Assembly (NCBI GenBank): GCA_964477815.1
Contig: CAYZEO010000023.1
Location: 1-14,453 of the forward strand
DNA length: 14,453 nt
Direction of reading: 5' to 3'
DNA from: DAOVGZ01 sp964477815
Lineage (GTDB): Bacteria; Babelota; Babeliae; Babelales; Vermiphilaceae
The translations under genes were made by a program, and so were the position numbers. Shown here piece after piece: positions 7,101-13,527 of the stretch (positions are counted from its first letter, which is position 1; each line of letters starts with the position of its first letter). The notes beneath the pieces were generated by a model, which worked only from the letters and a program-made list of their open reading frames with translations, ran no database searches and had not been told where the DNA came from.

Positions 7101-7528
7101 CCTGGTCTGGTTTCGGATATAATTTCTTTAAAACCATAGGGTTTTCCTTTGGGTGTGAAAAGCAGATGAAGTTCATGTTGTTCAGATTCTTTAAAGTGTC
7201 GTACTTGCCATCGGTAAGGTTCGTACAATTTTTCTCGAATCATATTGTTAAATGCTTGTTTACCACCAGCCTCCAACTCGACAAAAAACTGCGTTGTTTT
7301 ATCAGAAGAAAATGTTACTGCTTGCCTAAATGTTTCTGGTCCGAGCCGGTATTTTTTTGCAAGAAGATCTGCCTTTTGAAGTGCGCTCTCTCTACTTGTT
7401 GTTATTTCAATGTTTATAAGAGGCAGAGCCCTGGAAAAATATGTACGCGAGAATATAATGGAGCCGATGCCTGCGAGCGCGAATAAAATCCAAAAAAGAG
7501 GCCGCCGACTTATATTTTTGTAATTCAT
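4124..7528 (-). CDS. Giant CPBP-family (Abi/CaaX-type) membrane protease with internal whole-length duplication
   Basis: 1134 residues, far larger than a typical CPBP domain protein. Half 1: one span (~10-27), an extracytoplasmic region (~30-235) with two PepSY-like alpha/beta repeats (for example TSRESALQKADLLAKKY), then a multi-span domain with the complete CPBP motifs: EECLFR (Glu429, Glu430, Arg434), FGGAH (Phe466, His470) and HFVYD (His508, Asp512). Half 2 repeats this order: a span at ~597-614, a similar soluble region (SRTQAINLAKKELDRH onward, ~620-845), then about eight or nine spans. It has YFPIVAI aligned with YFPWLSS, but the EExxxR segment is replaced by SYSMITA, so half 2 looks catalytically dead. 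Known CPBP proteases cleave within or near membranes; the substrate is unknown. The soluble part of half 2 contains a translated repeat (5087-5121). The gene lies downstream of radA in the same direction. AGGAAAG precedes the ATG by ~10 nt and is duplicated upstream (7531-7602). Confidence 0.88.
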   Translation of the reverse strand: MNYKNISRRPLFWILFALAGIGSIIFSRTYFSRALPLINIEITTSRESALQKADLLAKKYRLGPETFRQAVTFSSDKTTQFFVELEAGGKQAFNNMIREKLYEPYRWQVRHFKESEQHELHLLFTPKGKPYGFKEIISETRPGPDLTAQIAQKKAETIATEKWNIDLNLYNHVESSKETRPNGRADHTFVYELRNKQLGEGRYRLRLVVSGDNLTELTHFVKIPDDFQRRYQEMRAANKSLATAAGILVVLLYLIGGCLIGLFFLLQARFIVWRGPLFWAGLLACFQFLSAINNIPNAWMLYDTAIPAQSFFIRYLLSSFIFAIGMFFLITLVLSTAEGLTRKAFGNKIQFWKLWSQETASSLSVFGQTVGGYLLASLQLGFVVATYFFATRFLGWWGPSDILVNPNILATYFPWLSSVSTALSAGLIEECLFRAIPLAGAALLGKKYGHKTWWIVGALILQAVIFGGAHANYPAQPAYARLVELIIPSLTFGIVYLIYGLLPAIISHFVYDLVLMSLPLFVSSGTGQIINQVIVILAGLLPLAIVLFARFRKKRFVELQEKDYNSDWKPPKLKIEQKNIPPILSKKTEMGSNTKKGLLIAGTVSIVAWIGLTKFKQESLSLNISRTQAINLAKKELDRHNISLNKTWQALPVLAGNYAANPNNELQHHFVWQLDKQLYRNLMGTYLKPAQWIVRFVTFDGDITKRSEEYQVVVAQNGTVTRFVHKLPSTTRGAQLNKIEARKKAYAQLKQQFDLKPETVQEVSAVAIKKPNRMDWLFSFSDLSIKLEKNEQESSKKTTVGAAGQALRPSSGQARVNVLVCGDSICDSFRSVHVPEDWQRKERRRKNTMSIVQIICMLFLLIIFITTLLKGTSSQFSLQTAVLSFVLLIIFHALNIANNWPAASAQLNTSEAYGHQTFVLLALLCLGNLIYSGLLALLFGLSFTREKIVAFWRNIKTFSAGIGLGTILLVLFSAWKFFVPATKPLWATFNHFGSYFPIVAIIGQNIVSYSMITALALLLLGTIDKIYARSQKNVLIIFLFFVLTGTAAIGIQSPATIMRWLTCGTLFGITLFVAYSFVLHNNRRIAIPALGIVFAGNLVQQAMFSAYSGSAAGYIIAAASILMTSAFLFTRTKN
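5087..5121 (-). repeat. Intragenic CTTCGAC...CTCAGGACAGGC-type repeat
   Basis: Two identical 11-bp blocks, GGCCTGTCCTG at 5087-5097 and 5111-5121, flank AGCTGGGTCGAAG with a 24-bp period. The stretch is strikingly GC-rich against its surroundings. On the coding (minus) strand it reads as GQALRPSSGQAR, about residues 803-814 of the CPBP protein, in frame and without a stop. From memory, closely similar sequences (CTTCGACAAGCTCAGGACAGGC and variants) are scattered, often inside genes, in many candidate-phylum genomes. Here it sits in a loop of the second soluble domain; the aligned place in the first domain lacks it. Confidence 0.75.
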
Positions 7529-7530
7529 GA

Positions 7531-7602
7531 TTTTTCAACTTTCCTATTTTTTGATTTTACGCTGAACGTGAGAGGTAAAAAGGCATGTTTTTCAACTTTC
7601 CT
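7531..7602 (-). repeat. Duplicated ribosome-binding region before the CPBP gene
   Basis: The 15-bp sequence AGGAAAGTTGAAAAA on the minus strand occurs twice, at 7545-7531 and 7602-7588, 57 bp apart. Each copy is followed by an ATG after 1 or 2 nt (7584-7586 and 7526-7528). Only this initiation segment is duplicated; the bases between the copies do not resemble the coding start. The distal copy opens a 9-codon ORF and the proximal copy starts the CPBP gene. Confidence 0.8.
7557..7586 (-). CDS. Possible 9-codon leader ORF (MPFYLSRSA)
   Basis: An ATG at 7586 opens nine codons ending in TAA at 7557. It lies in the 79-nt gap between the radA stop and the CPBP start, about 21 nt after the radA stop. 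It has the same AGGAAAG-containing initiation region as the CPBP gene. It could be a translated leader affecting expression of the large membrane protein, or the remnant of a local duplication. Nothing in the peptide identifies a function. Confidence 0.3.
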   Translation of the reverse strand: MPFYLSRSA

Positions 7603-7607
7603 TTTTT

Positions 7608-8951
7608 CTAAACATCAAAAAGAATCAACAATTCATAAACGTTTGCAAAACATCTAACTTTACATCCATTTTTTTCCATTTTTTGATTTTTACTGATGAG
7701 CAGTTGCTCAATGCCAAACTTTTCAGCTTCGCGTACAAATGCATTCATCTGATTTATCGGTTTTATCTGGCCCGTCAAACTAATTTCACCAAGTGCAATT
7801 GATTTTTCCGGAACGGGTTGTTGAAAATAGCTCGAAAGCAGTGCCAATGCAATGCCAAGATCGGTTGAGCTTCCCTTTATTTTAAAACCACCACCAACCT
7901 TAAAAAAGATGTCATGTGCGCTAAGCTTTACCTTAAGATATTTTTCCAAGATTGCGGCAATTAAAATAACTTGTTTATGATCAATGCCCGAGATAACTCT
8001 TTGGGGAATTCCTAATTTTGATCCAACCGTTAATGCTTGTAGTTCAAGCAGTAATGGTCGTGTTCCTTCAAAAAGACTAATTAGTACAGAACCTGGAGAA
8101 TATGAAATTTCGCTCAGCAGGTGTTGATTGATGTTTGGTACTTGCTCCAAACCGTTTGCTTTCATTTCAAAAAAACCAAGTTCGTTAACCGTGCCAAATC
8201 TATTTTTAACTGAACGTAATACGCGCGTTTGCCAACGATCTTCGCCTTGCAGATAAAAAACTCCGTCAACCATATGCTCAAGTGTTTTAGGTCCTGCAAT
8301 GTTGCCTTCTTTTGTAATATGTCCGCTGACAATAATTGCGATATCATTTTCTTTGGCTAGTCGCATTAAGTGAAATGCTGATTCACGAAGTTGTCCGATA
8401 CTTCCCGGAACAGTTTGTGTTCTTTGTGTATAACAGTTTTGAATTGAGTCGATAATAATTAAGTTCGGCTTTTTTTCTTGCGCTGTATTGATAATTGCTT
8501 CCAGGTTTGCTTGATCAGAAAATAAAAGTTGAGTTTTTGTGCAGCCGATTCGCTCAGCTCTGCCCTTTACTTGCTCAAGAGACTCTTCAGAAGAAAAATA
8601 AAAGACGGAATATTGTTGTGCAAGTTGTGCAGAGACTTGAAGAAGAAGGGTTGATTTGCCAATGCCAGGGTCGCCAGTCAAAATTAAAAGCGAATTTGGC
8701 ATTATGCCGCCGCCAAGTACCCGGTCCCATTCTGTAATACCAGAAAGCATCCGTTTTTTAGGTTTGTTTGTAACTGTTTCTAATGTAGAGAGAGACAGTT
8801 TTTTTGTGCCGAATTTTTGGGTTAAGTTTGATGTTGCAGAAGTTGTTTCTTTAAAGCTTTCCCATTCTTTACATTCGGGACAGCAGCCCATCCATTTAGG
8901 AGTGCTATAGCTACATGAAGAGCATGTAAATAGAGTTTTTTGTTTGGCCAT
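7608..8951 (-). CDS. radA: DNA repair protein RadA
   Basis: 447 residues, full length for RadA, a RecA-like ATPase that remodels branched recombination intermediates in the cytoplasm. The N-terminal zinc finger has Cys10, Cys13, Cys24 and Cys27. Walker A is GDPGIGKST (residues 93-101), followed by the Walker B-type strand LIIIDSIQ. The RadA-specific KNRFG motif is at 249-253. The C-terminal Lon-like domain shows GGGFKIKGSSTDLGIALALL and ALGEISLTGQI. The start ATG is 6 nt after the stop of the upstream gene and has no Shine-Dalgarno, so initiation probably depends on coupling to that gene. The CPBP gene follows after 79 nt in the same direction. Confidence 0.98.
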   Translation of the reverse strand: MAKQKTLFTCSSCSYSTPKWMGCCPECKEWESFKETTSATSNLTQKFGTKKLSLSTLETVTNKPKKRMLSGITEWDRVLGGGIMPNSLLILTGDPGIGKSTLLLQVSAQLAQQYSVFYFSSEESLEQVKGRAERIGCTKTQLLFSDQANLEAIINTAQEKKPNLIIIDSIQNCYTQRTQTVPGSIGQLRESAFHLMRLAKENDIAIIVSGHITKEGNIAGPKTLEHMVDGVFYLQGEDRWQTRVLRSVKNRFGTVNELGFFEMKANGLEQVPNINQHLLSEISYSPGSVLISLFEGTRPLLLELQALTVGSKLGIPQRVISGIDHKQVILIAAILEKYLKVKLSAHDIFFKVGGGFKIKGSSTDLGIALALLSSYFQQPVPEKSIALGEISLTGQIKPINQMNAFVREAEKFGIEQLLISKNQKMEKNGCKVRCFANVYELLILFDV

Positions 8952-8957
8952 ATTTTT

Positions 8958-9824
8958 TTATATTGTATTAAAAGTTGGATAGGGGTTGGGATTATATACA
9001 AAATCGCGCCCCAATATGTTCGATACATTCAACCGTGTTAGTATATTATATCGTTTTCTTTTTGTATCTTTTTTTATAATCTTGCTTTGTATTTTAGGGA
9101 GTTTAGGCTGTTTTATTTTTGGAAGTTTGATTTGCATGTGCTTGCGAATTCTTTTCTTTTTTTTGTTATCTTTTTTTGTTTCTACTTTTGGAAGTTTCAA
9201 ATGTTTTTGAAGATTGGTTAAGTTCGACTTGGGCCTTTGTGTGGTTTTTGTTATTAAAAATTTTTTTAGTTGTGGAAGATTGATTTTGCTTTTTTTGTTA
9301 CCTTGGCCTCTATTTTTCCATTTTTTGCGACATTTTTCGCATGTGGGGTCAACCTCAACTATTACGCGGGCAATTCTTCTTAGTGTCAGCTGATGTTTTT
9401 TGTAACGTTTATCGTTGTTAAAGGCTATAAAAGTTTGTATGTCAACGTTGCTCAGATATTTTGCGAATTGGGAAAGTTGGTTGATTTTAAAAAGGTGTCC
9501 ATTTCCAATGCCTACTGTATTTGTATTTTTTTTATTTATAATGACCTCACGCATTATTTCTGTGCTTTTTACGGATAGGGCCTCCATTTTTTGACCGCAT
9601 GATGTTTCAACTGTTTCTTTTCCATAATTAAAAAGAATGTGATAATTATTTCTTTGAAGATAGTCAATCAACATGCTGTTCAATCCGCAATCTTTGCCGA
9701 TTATTAGAAATAATGTGGAATATTTTTTTGGCGTTATTTTTATTTTTTTTGGCATACAAAAGATAGTGTGATTAAAAAAAAACATACCCAATAATATAAA
9801 AAGTAACATTTTTCGATTATGCAT
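8958..9824 (-). CDS. Secreted Lys-rich hypothetical protein
   Basis: 288 residues from ATG 9824. The open frame reaches a TTG at 9830, but the strong Shine-Dalgarno (GGGGGAGGGAC, 9841-9831) is only about 3 nt from that TTG and 9 nt (from GGAGG) from the ATG. Residues ~1-21 are a hydrophobic signal (RKMLLFILLGMFFFNHTIFC, then MPKK). The following ~130 residues look folded (strand-like STLFLIIGKDCG, IARVIVEVDPTC) and end in a CEKC pair. The last ~130 residues are dominated by Lys/Arg with a recurring L-P-K-[IVL] motif (LKLPKV, IKLPKI, PKLPKI) and basic clusters such as KKDNKKKKRIRK. No family recognised. It sits between tdk and radA in the same direction, 44 nt after tdk and 6 nt before radA. 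Confidence 0.75.
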   Translation of the reverse strand: MHNRKMLLFILLGMFFFNHTIFCMPKKIKITPKKYSTLFLIIGKDCGLNSMLIDYLQRNNYHILFNYGKETVETSCGQKMEALSVKSTEIMREVIINKKNTNTVGIGNGHLFKINQLSQFAKYLSNVDIQTFIAFNNDKRYKKHQLTLRRIARVIVEVDPTCEKCRKKWKNRGQGNKKSKINLPQLKKFLITKTTQRPKSNLTNLQKHLKLPKVETKKDNKKKKRIRKHMQIKLPKIKQPKLPKIQSKIIKKDTKRKRYNILTRLNVSNILGRDFVYNPNPYPTFNTI

Positions 9825-9868
9825 ACACAAGTCCCTCCCCCAAGGTTCTAGAAAATGTTTTTTCTTTT

Positions 9869-10519
9869 CTAGTTTACTGAATCTATGATCTTTTTTTCAG
9901 TACTTTTTTTTATCGCAAAAAAAGTTGGACGTTTGTCGATATCATGACAATCGCGACAACGGGCTTGATAAGCTTCTTGTGCTCCGACTAAAATAACAGG
10001 GTCACTGTATCGTGCAGGTTTTCCATTAACAAGTCGCTGAGTAAAATGGGCATCCTTTCCACAAATTGTGCAAATAGCTTGTAGCTTTACTACGTGGTCT
10101 GCAATTGCCAGTAGTGTTGGCATAGATCCAAATGGAACGCCCCGGAAATCAAGATCGAGACCCGCAACAATTACCCGCTTTCCTGCATCGATCAGTTGAC
10201 ACACAACCGAGACAATTTGATTACCAAACCACTGGGCCTCATCGATGCCGATCACGTCAAAATTTTTTTTTCTTTCGAAGGTAAGAATTTCTTCAATGCT
10301 TTGTATCGCTTCAGCTTCCAGTTTATTTCCATCGTGTGATACAACACATTCAAGAGTATGTCGGTCATCAAGTGAATGTTTACAGGTCAGTACGTTGAGC
10401 TTTGCAATTTGGGCTCTACGAAGCCGTCGTATAAGTTCTTCAGATTTTCCCGAAAACATAGGTCCACAAACAACTTCAAGTGTTCCAGGTTTCTTTTTTT
10501 TTTCCGGAGCCTTGGTCAT
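9869..10519 (-). CDS. tdk: Thymidine kinase, type II
   Basis: 216 residues, normal for type II thymidine kinase, which phosphorylates thymidine to dTMP with ATP in the salvage pathway. Walker A is GPMFSGKS (19-26), the general base is Glu94 in IDEAQWF, then GLDLDFRG (120-127). The zinc site is Cys150, Cys153, Cys188 and Cys191 (or His192), within CTICGKDAHFTQR and CRDCH. A short Lys-rich N-terminal extension (TKAPEKKKK) precedes the domain. ATG 10519 follows AGGA by 8 nt. It is the first gene of the probable minus-strand operon. Reliance on nucleoside salvage would suit a host-dependent organism. Confidence 0.97.
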   Translation of the reverse strand: MTKAPEKKKKPGTLEVVCGPMFSGKSEELIRRLRRAQIAKLNVLTCKHSLDDRHTLECVVSHDGNKLEAEAIQSIEEILTFERKKNFDVIGIDEAQWFGNQIVSVVCQLIDAGKRVIVAGLDLDFRGVPFGSMPTLLAIADHVVKLQAICTICGKDAHFTQRLVNGKPARYSDPVILVGAQEAYQARCRDCHDIDKRPTFFAIKKSTEKKIIDSVN

Positions 10520-10667
10520 TTCAATCGTCCTTTCGATATGAGAGTGGGTGTTTTTTCTAGAGGTTCAGCTTAAGGTTTCCCCCTCTTTTTTAAAAGCATG
10601 AATTTGAGTTTTTTAAATAATCGTTTTCCATTCACGAATAAGGAACTTTCGGGTAACCTTATTTATT
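10520..10667. promoter_or_regulatory. Divergent intergenic region between tdk and rluB
   Basis: This 148-nt region must hold the promoters of both the tdk operon (minus) and the rluB operon (plus). I found no pair of -35/-10 hexamers with convincing spacing. It contains two TTTTTTAAA blocks and an AAGGAAC 22 nt before the rluB ATG, too far to be its Shine-Dalgarno. The rluB start is thus without an obvious ribosome-binding site. Confidence 0.4.
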
Positions 10668-11561
10668 ATGAAAAATAAAAAAGAACAACTCAAAAAGAAC
10701 GTTTCGATAGCACTTAACAAGTATCTTTCAACCTCCGGTTTGTGTTCTCGTCGACAGGCGGTCGAATATATTAAGTTAGGTTTGGTGAAAGTAAATGGGG
10801 TTATTATAAAAACGCCCTACCATAGAGTAACAGATCAAGACATAGTTTTGTTTAAAAACAAAAAGGTTTTGCAGGATAAAAAAATATACATTCTGCTCAA
10901 TAAGCCAAGAGATTACGTAACAACAGTTTCAGATCAGGCTGGACGACGAACAGTTATCAATCTGATCAAAGATGCAACAGGCAAGAGAGTGCATCCTGTT
11001 GGAAGACTTGATCGGACAACAACCGGCCTGCTTTTATTGACTAATGATGGCCAACTGACGCAACGGCTTGCCCATCCTCGCAACGAGGTTAAAAAAGTCT
11101 ACGCTGTTGTGCTTGATAGGCCGTTGCAGTTTGCAGATCTACAAAAAATAAAAGAGGGTCTGATGTTAAAAGATGGGCTCGTGCAAGTTGATCGAGTCAG
11201 TTATATTCCCGACAAAAGAAAAAATAATATCAAAATTCAGCTGCACAGTGGAAAGAACAGGATTATCAGAAGGATATTTGAATTTCTTGGTTACGCTGTT
11301 TCTAAACTAGACAGGATTAACTATGCAGGGTTGACAAAGCGTGGCTTACCGCTTGGCAGATGGCGTCTGCTTAATGAACGTGAAATACGTGATTTAAAGA
11401 ATGATGGTCAAATAGGATTTCCAAAAGAGACACAAAAAAAGAAGGGCGAAAGAAAGTATGGCACTCGATCAACAAAAAGGACCGGTTCAAAGAACGGTTC
11501 TTCAAAAAAAAGAAATCATTCGCCAAACAGTAAATTTCGTCAGAAAAAAACTGGAAGGTGA
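10668..11561 (+). CDS. rluB: 23S rRNA pseudouridine synthase, RsuA/RluB family
   Basis: 297 residues. The N-terminal S4 RNA-binding domain (~15-62) shows ALNKYLSTSGLCSRR and IKLGLVKVNG. The synthase domain starts at KIYILLNKPRDYVTT, with the catalytic motif HPVGRLDRTTTGLLLLTNDG and catalytic Asp115. GKNRIIRRIFEFLGY matches the conserved C-terminal RNA-contact motif. The enzyme isomerises a uridine in 23S rRNA (RluB-like) or possibly 16S (RsuA-like). The last ~50 residues are a low-complexity Lys/Arg/Ser tail, common in RluB-type proteins. The final 104 nt overlap the next gene in a different frame. No good Shine-Dalgarno is seen before ATG 10668, but the S4 domain starts at the expected distance. 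Confidence 0.93.
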   Translation: MKNKKEQLKKNVSIALNKYLSTSGLCSRRQAVEYIKLGLVKVNGVIIKTPYHRVTDQDIVLFKNKKVLQDKKIYILLNKPRDYVTTVSDQAGRRTVINLIKDATGKRVHPVGRLDRTTTGLLLLTNDGQLTQRLAHPRNEVKKVYAVVLDRPLQFADLQKIKEGLMLKDGLVQVDRVSYIPDKRKNNIKIQLHSGKNRIIRRIFEFLGYAVSKLDRINYAGLTKRGLPLGRWRLLNEREIRDLKNDGQIGFPKETQKKKGERKYGTRSTKRTGSKNGSSKKRNHSPNSKFRQKKTGR

Positions 11562-12162
11562 AGGATCCGGTCACGATTGGTGGCATGTATATCGAGTTTG
11601 GCAAGTTGCGCGTTCACTAGCACAACAAGAGCATGCAAATCTTTTTGTTGTAGAGTTGGCGGCCTTGCTTCATGACATAGCTGATTGGAAATTTTATGGG
11701 GGTGATGATACCGTTGGGCCGAGAGTTGCACGTGAGTGGTTAGAGACTTTGTCGATAGAAAATGAAACAATCTTACATGTTTGTCAGATTATAAAAAATA
11801 TTTCCTTCAAGGGTGCGGGTGTTGAAACGCCAATGAAAACAAAAGAAGGAATGGTTGTACAGGATGCCGATAGGCTTGATGCGATCGGTGCAATTGGTGT
11901 TGCGCGCTGTTTTGCGTACGGTGGTTTTACAAAAAACGCTATGCACGATCCTGAACAGGAGGCTGTTCAGCATAAATCGGCAAGTGAATATCGGGCAAAT
12001 AGGTCGACAAGTTTAAATCATTTTCATGAAAAATTATTTTTGCTCAAAGATAGAATGAATACCGATGCCGCGCGCAGGTGCGCAGAGTTTCGACATCAGT
12101 ATATGGAACAGTTTGTCGAGAGGTTTTTAAAAGAGTGGGATGCTTGTGACATCTCTTTCTGA
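11458..12162 (+). CDS. HD-domain metal-dependent hydrolase (YpgQ/YedJ type)
   Basis: 234 residues. The HD signature is complete: SGHDWWHVYRV (His39, His43), LLHDIADWKF (His72-Asp73) and VVQDADRLDAIGAIGVARCFAYGG (Asp138 and neighbours). These blocks are the hallmark of the YpgQ/YedJ group; YpgQ has been described as a metal-dependent nucleotide pyrophosphohydrolase, but the substrate here is unproven. ATG 11458 lies inside rluB. No usable later start exists before the HD core, and the helix KKEIIRQTVNFVRKKL that opens the family lies within the overlap. The 104-nt overlap therefore seems real. murA follows 15 nt after the stop, suggesting one operon. Confidence 0.93.
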   Translation: MALDQQKGPVQRTVLQKKEIIRQTVNFVRKKLEGEGSGHDWWHVYRVWQVARSLAQQEHANLFVVELAALLHDIADWKFYGGDDTVGPRVAREWLETLSIENETILHVCQIIKNISFKGAGVETPMKTKEGMVVQDADRLDAIGAIGVARCFAYGGFTKNAMHDPEQEAVQHKSASEYRANRSTSLNHFHEKLFLLKDRMNTDAARRCAEFRHQYMEQFVERFLKEWDACDISF

Positions 12163-12177
12163 GAAAAAGGTTTAATC

Positions 12178-13509
12178 ATGTCAAATGAATACATCGTTGT
12201 TGAGCAATCTTTAAAATTACATGGTCAAGCAGATTTAGTTGGTGCTAAAAATGCTGTGTTGGTTATCATGGCTTCACTTGTTTTAACAAGTGGCAAATCA
12301 AAACTGAAAAATGTTCCCTGTTCACAAGACGTTTTGCACATGATTCGATTACTTGAGGAGCTTGGGGCACAGGTTTTTTTTGATAAAGAAAAAAATGAGC
12401 TTGAGGTTGATACAAGTACCATCATTAACTATAAAGTTTCTCCCGAAATTATGAAAAAGATGCGAGCATCAGTTTTGGTAATGGGGCCACTGCTTGCTCG
12501 ATTCGGTTGTGTCGACCTTGCACTGCCGGGCGGATGTGTGATCGGTGCTCGTCCAATCAATTATCATCTGACCAATTTTGAAAAGATGGGGGCAGTTGTT
12601 GAGGTAACAGGTGAATCTATCTCTGCTCGGGCAGCACAGTTGCATGCGCAAAAATTAATTTTAGAGTATCCAAGTGTTGGGGCAACAGAAAATTTATTGA
12701 TGGCAGCTGTTTTAACACAAGGAACAACAAAAATTATTAATGCTGCGCTTGAACCTGAAGTGCTTGATTTAATTGCTGTGCTGAAAAAAATGGGGGCGAA
12801 CATAACAATTGTTCCACCTGCGGGTATTGTTATTGAAGGTGTAAATGTTCTACATCCGATTGAACATGAAGTGATACCTGACCGCCTTGAAGCAGGGGCG
12901 CTATTATTGGCAGCTGCTATGACCAATGGGCAGATTTATATTCCACAAGCGCCAGCCTATGCACTTGATATGTTTTTATTGAAGCTAAAAGAGATGGGAC
13001 ATGCAATTGAGATTGGGGCGAATGAAATCGGTGTTCGTTTGACGGCAACATCTTCTCCTCGCGCCGTTTCATTCAAAACTGGTCCATACCCTGGGTTTCC
13101 AACAGATTTGCAGTCACCAATGATGGCTGCACAGTGTTTAGCATCTGGAACCAGTGTTATCCAGGAAACAGTATTTGAAAATCGTTTACTTCACGTCCGA
13201 GAGTTACAAAAAATGGGCGCACAGATCAGTGTGAAACACAACACTGCAAGGGTGACTGGTGTTGACGAACTGTACGGTGTACCAGTTATTGCAACCGACA
13301 TTCGTGCATCATGTGCGCTTGTGCTTGCTGGTTTTGTTGCAAAAGGAACAACCGTCATGTCCGGTGTGCATCATTGGCGACGCGGGTACGAATCATTGGA
13401 AAAGAAATTGGCACAACTAGGTGGAAAAATTTCGTTGAAAGAGGGGGATGTTGCTGAGTTGTATACGCATGAGCAATCCGGTGGCGTGAACAAAAGAGTT
13501 CGAGTATAG
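12178..13509 (+). CDS. murA: UDP-N-acetylglucosamine 1-carboxyvinyltransferase MurA
   Basis: 443 residues, close to the usual ~420. MurA transfers enolpyruvate from PEP to UDP-GlcNAc, the first committed step of peptidoglycan synthesis in the cytoplasm. Key residues are present: the GAKNAVL substrate loop (Lys24, Asn25), the active-site loop LPGGCVIGARP with Cys120, GFPTDLQ (catalytic Asp) and DIRASCALVLAG (active-site Arg). Because Cys120 is a cysteine and not aspartate, the enzyme is expected to be fosfomycin-sensitive. AAAAAGG precedes the ATG by ~7 nt. It is the last gene of the rluB-HD-murA unit, with the apparent terminator at 13623-13661. Its presence implies that peptidoglycan precursor synthesis is retained. 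Confidence 0.97.
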   Translation: MSNEYIVVEQSLKLHGQADLVGAKNAVLVIMASLVLTSGKSKLKNVPCSQDVLHMIRLLEELGAQVFFDKEKNELEVDTSTIINYKVSPEIMKKMRASVLVMGPLLARFGCVDLALPGGCVIGARPINYHLTNFEKMGAVVEVTGESISARAAQLHAQKLILEYPSVGATENLLMAAVLTQGTTKIINAALEPEVLDLIAVLKKMGANITIVPPAGIVIEGVNVLHPIEHEVIPDRLEAGALLLAAAMTNGQIYIPQAPAYALDMFLLKLKEMGHAIEIGANEIGVRLTATSSPRAVSFKTGPYPGFPTDLQSPMMAAQCLASGTSVIQETVFENRLLHVRELQKMGAQISVKHNTARVTGVDELYGVPVIATDIRASCALVLAGFVAKGTTVMSGVHHWRRGYESLEKKLAQLGGKISLKEGDVAELYTHEQSGGVNKRVRV

Positions 13510-13527
13510 TAAAAACTTGGTTGCCTT

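Noticed and set aside
5191..7486. Plus-strand open frames opposite the CPBP gene
   Set aside because: They are short, lack ribosome-binding sites and recognisable domains, and lie opposite a continuous 1134-codon gene with clear family motifs.
9825..9830. TTG start for the Lys-rich secreted protein
   Set aside because: The strong Shine-Dalgarno lies about 3 nt from the TTG but 9 nt from the ATG at 9824, which is properly spaced.
9801..9830. Lipoprotein signal (TIFC) at the start of the Lys-rich protein
   Set aside because: The residue before Cys is Phe, not Gly, Ala or Ser, so it does not fit a lipobox; an ordinary signal peptide is more likely.
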